DNA from: Bacteroidaceae bacterium
Lineage (GTDB): Bacteria; Bacteroidota; Bacteroidia; Bacteroidales; Bacteroidaceae
NCBI GenBank assembly: GCA_900765575.1
Contig: CAAFRW010000073.1
Span: 1-27,849, forward strand
Direction: 5' to 3'
DNA: 27,849 bases
Positions 24,380 through 27,849 of the stretch are shown here, one piece after another; position 1 is the stretch's first letter, and each line of letters opens with the position of its first letter. The position numbers and the translations under genes are program-made. The notes beneath the pieces are model-generated. The model saw nothing but the letters and a program-made list of their open reading frames with translations, searched no databases and was not told the origin of the DNA.

Positions 24380-27343
24380 CTATTGTATCCATTCTTTAAA
24401 CTCTATCTCCACAATTCTCAACCGGTGTTGCGCTTTTGAACTGCCTTTCACTTCCGGTTCGTTCTCGGCTGCAAGTTCTACTATCTGTCCGAAAGCATCG
24501 CCCTCTTTGCTGGCTCCTTTCAGGCGGATGGTTATTTCGCGCGCCTCTACCGGTCTGGTATTCAAATGGATATAGCCCAGACTCTTTTCCGTATCTCCGC
24601 TCCAGATTAATGTGTCGCCTGCATAGATTTCCAACGGATAACTGCGGTTACGCCAATCGGCCAGTTTCATACAGATTTCATTGACGGTGGCTTTCCGCTC
24701 AAAACGGTAAGTAATCCAGGCGGTTTCCAGTTTTCCGTCATTGCGCCATTCGCTCAGTTCATTATCGTCAAAGCTGTTTGCTGCGCTCTCCTGATTGACT
24801 CCGGCTCGGGCCGAAAGAATGGGCACATCGATTTTTGTTTCCTGGAAAGATGGAGTGCAAGGGGTCTCGCCACGTAATAAACTGCCTTGTAACAGCTCTC
24901 CGGGCAGATAAGTGCTCAGTCCGTTTTGGCTCTCAACCGGGGCGGAGGTGAAGGAGAGTTCCGCCGGTTTCAATCCTTTTGCAGAGGCCGTCAGATGTAT
25001 GTTGCCGGCTTGGGTGGTGGAACGTATCAGTGCACGGTTCACCCCGCATTCTACCGGCAGGGTAGAGGAGAGGATATAGTTGTCCGGTCCTTGTGCAATA
25101 CCTCCGCGCCATTCGGCCGGACCTTCCAGACTGAATTGTATGGCATCATTGGCCAACGGGCAACGACGTCCCGCCTTATCAACCACTTCCACTTCTACCA
25201 ATACCATGTCGGCGCCATCCGCTTTGAATCCTTGAGGACTTTGAATCAGTTTCAAACGGAGCGCTTCCGGTTCTCCGGCTGTCTCCAACCGGGCACGGCT
25301 GCATTCGTTTCCTGTCTCATCATAACTGATAGCTTCCAACACGCCCGCTTCGTAGGCTACATTTTCGAATGTATAAAGGAAACGGTATTCTTGTTTGCCC
25401 CATCCCAGTGATTTCCCGTTTAAGAATAATTGCACTTTGTCGGCATTAGATACCACATAGACCGGTTTCGTAACAGAAGGTTCATAGTTCCAATGTCCGA
25501 TGAGGTAAGTACGCGGCTTTTCTGTATCCACCCAGCCATCCCACATCACTTGGTGGGCGTAGTAAGCATCTTTGGGTATACGCATGGCATCGGTTACTCC
25601 GCTACGGCGGTAATTTTCTTCTCCGCGGCAATGCGTGTTGGTATCCGAGAATATAATCTTGGCTCCTCCGGAACTTACCCGTCGGCCGGTTCCCGGACGC
25701 TCACGCCAATAGTCGTACCAGCATTTGATATTTGCGATAGCCAGCATATCCTGGTTGTGGTTGTAATCGCCGGCTTCCTTATTCCGGTATAAAGGCCCTT
25801 TTCCTTCCGGATGGAACGGATAACTGTAGGCATCCCAATATTTGCGCAACCCTTCGTCGCGGCAATATTCCATGGCCCACATCGGATGGTGCATGCTTTT
25901 ATTGATGTATAACATTTCGCCTCCATATTCGGCTTCGCGGATATCCAGCATCTCACGCGAACCGATGGCGCGTCCGCCGTGCGGGTCGAATTCATCACGG
26001 ATAGCCACCATTTCAACCATGTGTTCCTTACTGATGGACTCGTTTCCGCATTCATAGAACAGAATGCTGGGGTTGTTGCGGTTGTAGATAATGGCATCCC
26101 GCATCACTTCTTTCCGCTGTGTCCATTGCCGGCCGCTACAATCTTTTTCGGCATCCCCTGCCGGCATCGCCTGGATTAATCCGACGCGGTCGCACGATTC
26201 CACATCCTGTTTCCATGGTGTGACGTGCATCCAACGAACCAGATTGCCGCATCCTTCCACTATCATGCCGTTGCTGTAATCGCTCAGCCATGCCGGAACC
26301 GACAAGCCTACGCCCGGCCACTCGTTGCTGGTGCGTTGTGCAAAACCTTTCATCTGAAGCACCCGTTCATTGAGCCATATTTTTCCGTCGGCAAAGCGCG
26401 TCTTGCGGAATCCGGTACGTGTATGGACGGTGTCTGTTGGCTTTCCGTCTACTATCAGCGAAGTCTTTACCGTATAAAGGTAGCCATATCCCCAGCTCCA
26501 GAAATGCAAACCGCCGACTTCCGATTGTGCTTTGATAGAGCCTGTCTCTCCCGGAGCGATGGAAAGGGTTTCTCCTTCGAATGATTTGACCAGCTTGTTG
26601 TCCCGGTCGTAAATATCGACTTTATATCCTACTTCCATCTTCTTCGAATATTCGTTTCTCAGTTGTGATTCCGCATGAATCATCGCTTTGCGCTCTTTTA
26701 CGCGGATATCGTCTGCATAAATGTAAACGCCTGTTGTTTTCAGGTTACTGTATAAAGGCAATGTTTGGTAAAGCTTATCCGTGACATGTAACCATACGTT
26801 TTTAGGGATGCCTCCGTAGTTTGCATTAAAGTTGCGGTTGCTCCATTGGTATTTCGTATTGGTGCTGCGCTCCCGGTAATCCCAGTTATTGTCGATGCGT
26901 ACGGCAATAACGTTTTCCTTTCCGTATTTAATATAAGGTGTAATATCGAACCCTACAGCCATGACTCCGTTTTCGTGCAGTCCTACCAGTTTGCCGTTCA
27001 CATAGAAATCTCCGCCTTGCCGGATGCCTTCGAACTCGATAAAGACCTTCTTTCCGTTGCTTTCTTTAGGCAGGCGGAAGTGTTTCCGATACCAAACTAC
27101 CGTATCGGTCAACTGCTCGATGGCTACACGAAACGCTTCATCCTCGTTAAACGCATGAGGCAGTGTTACACTTTTCCAGCTTTCGTCCGCATAGGAGTTT
27201 TGTTCTGCTCCTTTCACATCTCCGATTTGAATACGCCAATTGGAGTTGAAGTTGTATTTTTCTCTCGCCTGTAGCCAGGAACTGGTACATAGAAGGAGTC
27301 CTATAAATAATAAGGTAAATTTGTTTGAGTTGTTTTTCATCAT
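24380..27343 (-). CDS. Glycoside hydrolase family 2 enzyme (beta-galactosidase-like)
   Basis: A 987-residue secreted GH2. The signal peptide MMKNNSNKFTLLFIGLLLCTSSW is probably cut after LQA (residue 26); the Cys19 context (LLLC) is a poor lipobox. The N-terminal jelly roll (about 28-190) has WRIQIGD, LPHAFNEDEAF and GIRQGGDFYVNG. An Ig-like domain follows (200-312), then the TIM barrel (about 313-600) with acid/base Glu435 in FYECGNES and likely nucleophile Glu492 in WAMEYCRDEG. A DUF4982-like segment spans about 610-675 (HWNYEP, VQLFLNGKSLGWGK), followed by an Ig-like region (about 690-800) and a discoidin-like C-terminal domain (about 840-985). GH2 enzymes remove beta-galactose, glucuronate or related sugars from chain ends. 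With PL11 next to it, pectin side-chain trimming is likely; the exact sugar cannot be read from sequence. The first of two adjacent ATGs is used. Confidence 0.93.
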   Translation of the reverse strand: MMKNNSNKFTLLFIGLLLCTSSWLQAREKYNFNSNWRIQIGDVKGAEQNSYADESWKSVTLPHAFNEDEAFRVAIEQLTDTVVWYRKHFRLPKESNGKKVFIEFEGIRQGGDFYVNGKLVGLHENGVMAVGFDITPYIKYGKENVIAVRIDNNWDYRERSTNTKYQWSNRNFNANYGGIPKNVWLHVTDKLYQTLPLYSNLKTTGVYIYADDIRVKERKAMIHAESQLRNEYSKKMEVGYKVDIYDRDNKLVKSFEGETLSIAPGETGSIKAQSEVGGLHFWSWGYGYLYTVKTSLIVDGKPTDTVHTRTGFRKTRFADGKIWLNERVLQMKGFAQRTSNEWPGVGLSVPAWLSDYSNGMIVEGCGNLVRWMHVTPWKQDVESCDRVGLIQAMPAGDAEKDCSGRQWTQRKEVMRDAIIYNRNNPSILFYECGNESISKEHMVEMVAIRDEFDPHGGRAIGSREMLDIREAEYGGEMLYINKSMHHPMWAMEYCRDEGLRKYWDAYSYPFHPEGKGPLYRNKEAGDYNHNQDMLAIANIKCWYDYWRERPGTGRRVSSGGAKIIFSDTNTHCRGEENYRRSGVTDAMRIPKDAYYAHQVMWDGWVDTEKPRTYLIGHWNYEPSVTKPVYVVSNADKVQLFLNGKSLGWGKQEYRFLYTFENVAYEAGVLEAISYDETGNECSRARLETAGEPEALRLKLIQSPQGFKADGADMVLVEVEVVDKAGRRCPLANDAIQFSLEGPAEWRGGIAQGPDNYILSSTLPVECGVNRALIRSTTQAGNIHLTASAKGLKPAELSFTSAPVESQNGLSTYLPGELLQGSLLRGETPCTPSFQETKIDVPILSARAGVNQESAANSFDDNELSEWRNDGKLETAWITYRFERKATVNEICMKLADWRNRSYPLEIYAGDTLIWSGDTEKSLGYIHLNTRPVEAREITIRLKGASKEGDAFGQIVELAAENEPEVKGSSKAQHRLRIVEIEFKEWIQ

Positions 27344-27357
27344 TAGAAATCTATTTT

Positions 27358-27374
27358 GTTCGGTGACAAAAGTA
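27358..27374 (-). promoter_or_regulatory. Candidate promoter of the GH2-PL11 unit
   Basis: On the minus strand 27374-27358 reads TACTTTTGTCACCGAAC. TACTTTTG matches the -7 consensus TAnnTTTG exactly and ends 24 bp before the GH2 ATG, leaving a very short leader. No TTTG -33 box is evident. The 17-mer matches 15 of 17 bases of the plus-strand element at 739-755. Confidence 0.45.
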
Positions 27375-27677
27375 CCTTTTTTGCTGTTTCCTGCTATGGA
27401 ATATTTATATAGAATCCTGTAATTTTTGATGCGGAGTGATGGGGATACTGTATTTCTTATACAAATAGTAGTAATAAGGAGTTATCGCTTCGCTGAGGAA
27501 GTAAAGGAGATATAGGAAAGTCGCTAAAGAAAGTAAAGCTGAACCTGTGTTGTGTGACCTATGTAAGCCTTTGATGGAAAACGATAAATGGCAACTCCTT
27601 CCCAACGATTATCGGATACCCTTTTACGTTGCCCCCGGTGAATAACTTTGGCATGAAAGAAAAGGGGAATGGAAAAC

Positions 27678-27721
27678 AAAAAACTCTTCAACAGGGACGT
27701 TCCCATATTGAAGAGCTTTTT
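27678..27721 (-). terminator. Strong terminator hairpin next to tRNA-Thr
   Basis: CTCTTCAA (27684-27691) pairs perfectly with TTGAAGAG (27708-27715), with an inner GGGA/TCCC stem (27693-27696 with 27701-27704). On the minus strand the stem is followed by TTTTTTGTTTTCC, ideal for ending the tRNA transcript. On the plus strand a CTTTTT tract follows, so it may work in both directions and would also insulate the tRNA from the PUL. Confidence 0.85.
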
Positions 27722-27724
27722 CTG

Positions 27725-27798
27725 AGCCTCTTGTCGGATTCGAACCAACGACCCCGAGAATACAAATCACGTGCTCTGGCCAACTGAGCTAAAGAGGC
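27725..27798 (-). tRNA. tRNA-Thr (anticodon TGT)
   Basis: The minus strand folds as a full cloverleaf: acceptor GCCTCTT/AAGAGGC, D arm GCTC-AGTTGGCCA-GAGC, anticodon arm CGTGA-TTTGTAT-TCTCG, five-base variable loop, and T arm GTTGG-TTCGAAT-CCGAC. The loop gives anticodon TGT, reading ACA threonine codons. The anticodon stem has a central T-T mismatch (positions 29 and 41) and the T stem a G-T wobble. Position 27725 is the discriminator (T on the minus strand); CCA is not encoded. The end at 27725 excludes CCA, which is added after transcription. Confidence 0.95.
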
Positions 27799-27849
27799 AA
27801 GTGGGTAAGCTATCTACATCGCGCCGCTACGACCTATTACCTTTGCTGC

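Larger units (their letters stand above)
27344..27724. other. Intergenic region between GH2 and tRNA-Thr
   Basis: About 380 bp. Small minus-strand frames at 27405-27605 and 27524-27748 overlap each other and the terminator, and the second runs into the tRNA; they show no family resemblance and are not called. The region holds a promoter-like box just upstream of GH2 and a strong terminator next to the tRNA. Nothing else is recognised between about 27380 and 27675. Confidence 0.65.

Noticed and set aside
27405..27748. Small minus-strand genes upstream of GH2
   Set aside because: The frames overlap each other and the terminator, one enters the tRNA, and the text is not protein-like.
27725..27798. 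T-T mismatch in the tRNA-Thr anticodon stem as a sign of a broken tRNA
   Set aside because: All other stems and conserved bases are intact, and one central mismatch in this stem is tolerated in many functional tRNAs; it may be normal in this lineage.

Overview
The window comes from a gut-type Bacteroidales bacterium, most likely Bacteroides, Parabacteroides or a close relative. The signs are two SusC/SusD outer-membrane pairs, a hybrid two-component system (HTCS) regulator, lipoproteins with classic SPII signals, TAnnTTTG-type promoter boxes and no strong Shine-Dalgarno sites. The content is a polysaccharide utilization locus (PUL). The enzymes (a GH28-like C-terminus at the left edge, a PL11 rhamnogalacturonan lyase and a GH2 enzyme) point to pectin, probably rhamnogalacturonan I with galactan-type side chains. 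The substrate is inferred from family membership and was not tested.

Layout. 1-356: 3' end of a GH28-like gene that runs in from the left. 357-1653: about 1.3 kb without a convincing gene, with an isolated promoter-like element near 739. 1654-17271: one tightly packed rightward unit of seven genes, FAS1 lipoprotein - SusC - SusD - FAS1 lipoprotein - FAS1 lipoprotein - SusC - SusD, with gaps of only 4-26 bp. 17272-17775: convergent intergenic region with a strong terminator hairpin, then an array of alternating odd-centred palindromes with a 23-bp period. 17776-22095 (minus): HTCS regulator. 22096-22454: HTCS upstream region with two hairpins and a pair of 21-bp direct repeats. 22455-24305 (minus): PL11 lyase. 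24380-27343 (minus): GH2 enzyme, probably co-transcribed with PL11. 27344-27724: promoter region and a terminator. 27725-27798 (minus): tRNA-Thr(TGT).

Likely working model: the SusC/SusD complexes and accessory FAS1 lipoproteins capture oligosaccharides at the cell surface. Secreted GH28, PL11 and GH2 enzymes cleave the backbone and side chains. The HTCS senses a breakdown product in the periplasm and activates the operons.

The main oddities are: (1) an in-frame TGA that interrupts the first SusC at codon 81 while the same reading frame stays intact for another 1,000 codons; (2) a C9 homopolymer in the HTCS linker between kinase and receiver, where a one-base slip either way would remove the DNA-binding half; (3) three FAS1-domain lipoproteins built into a double SusC/D operon, two of them with C-terminal beta-rich modules; (4) the palindrome array at the convergent junction.
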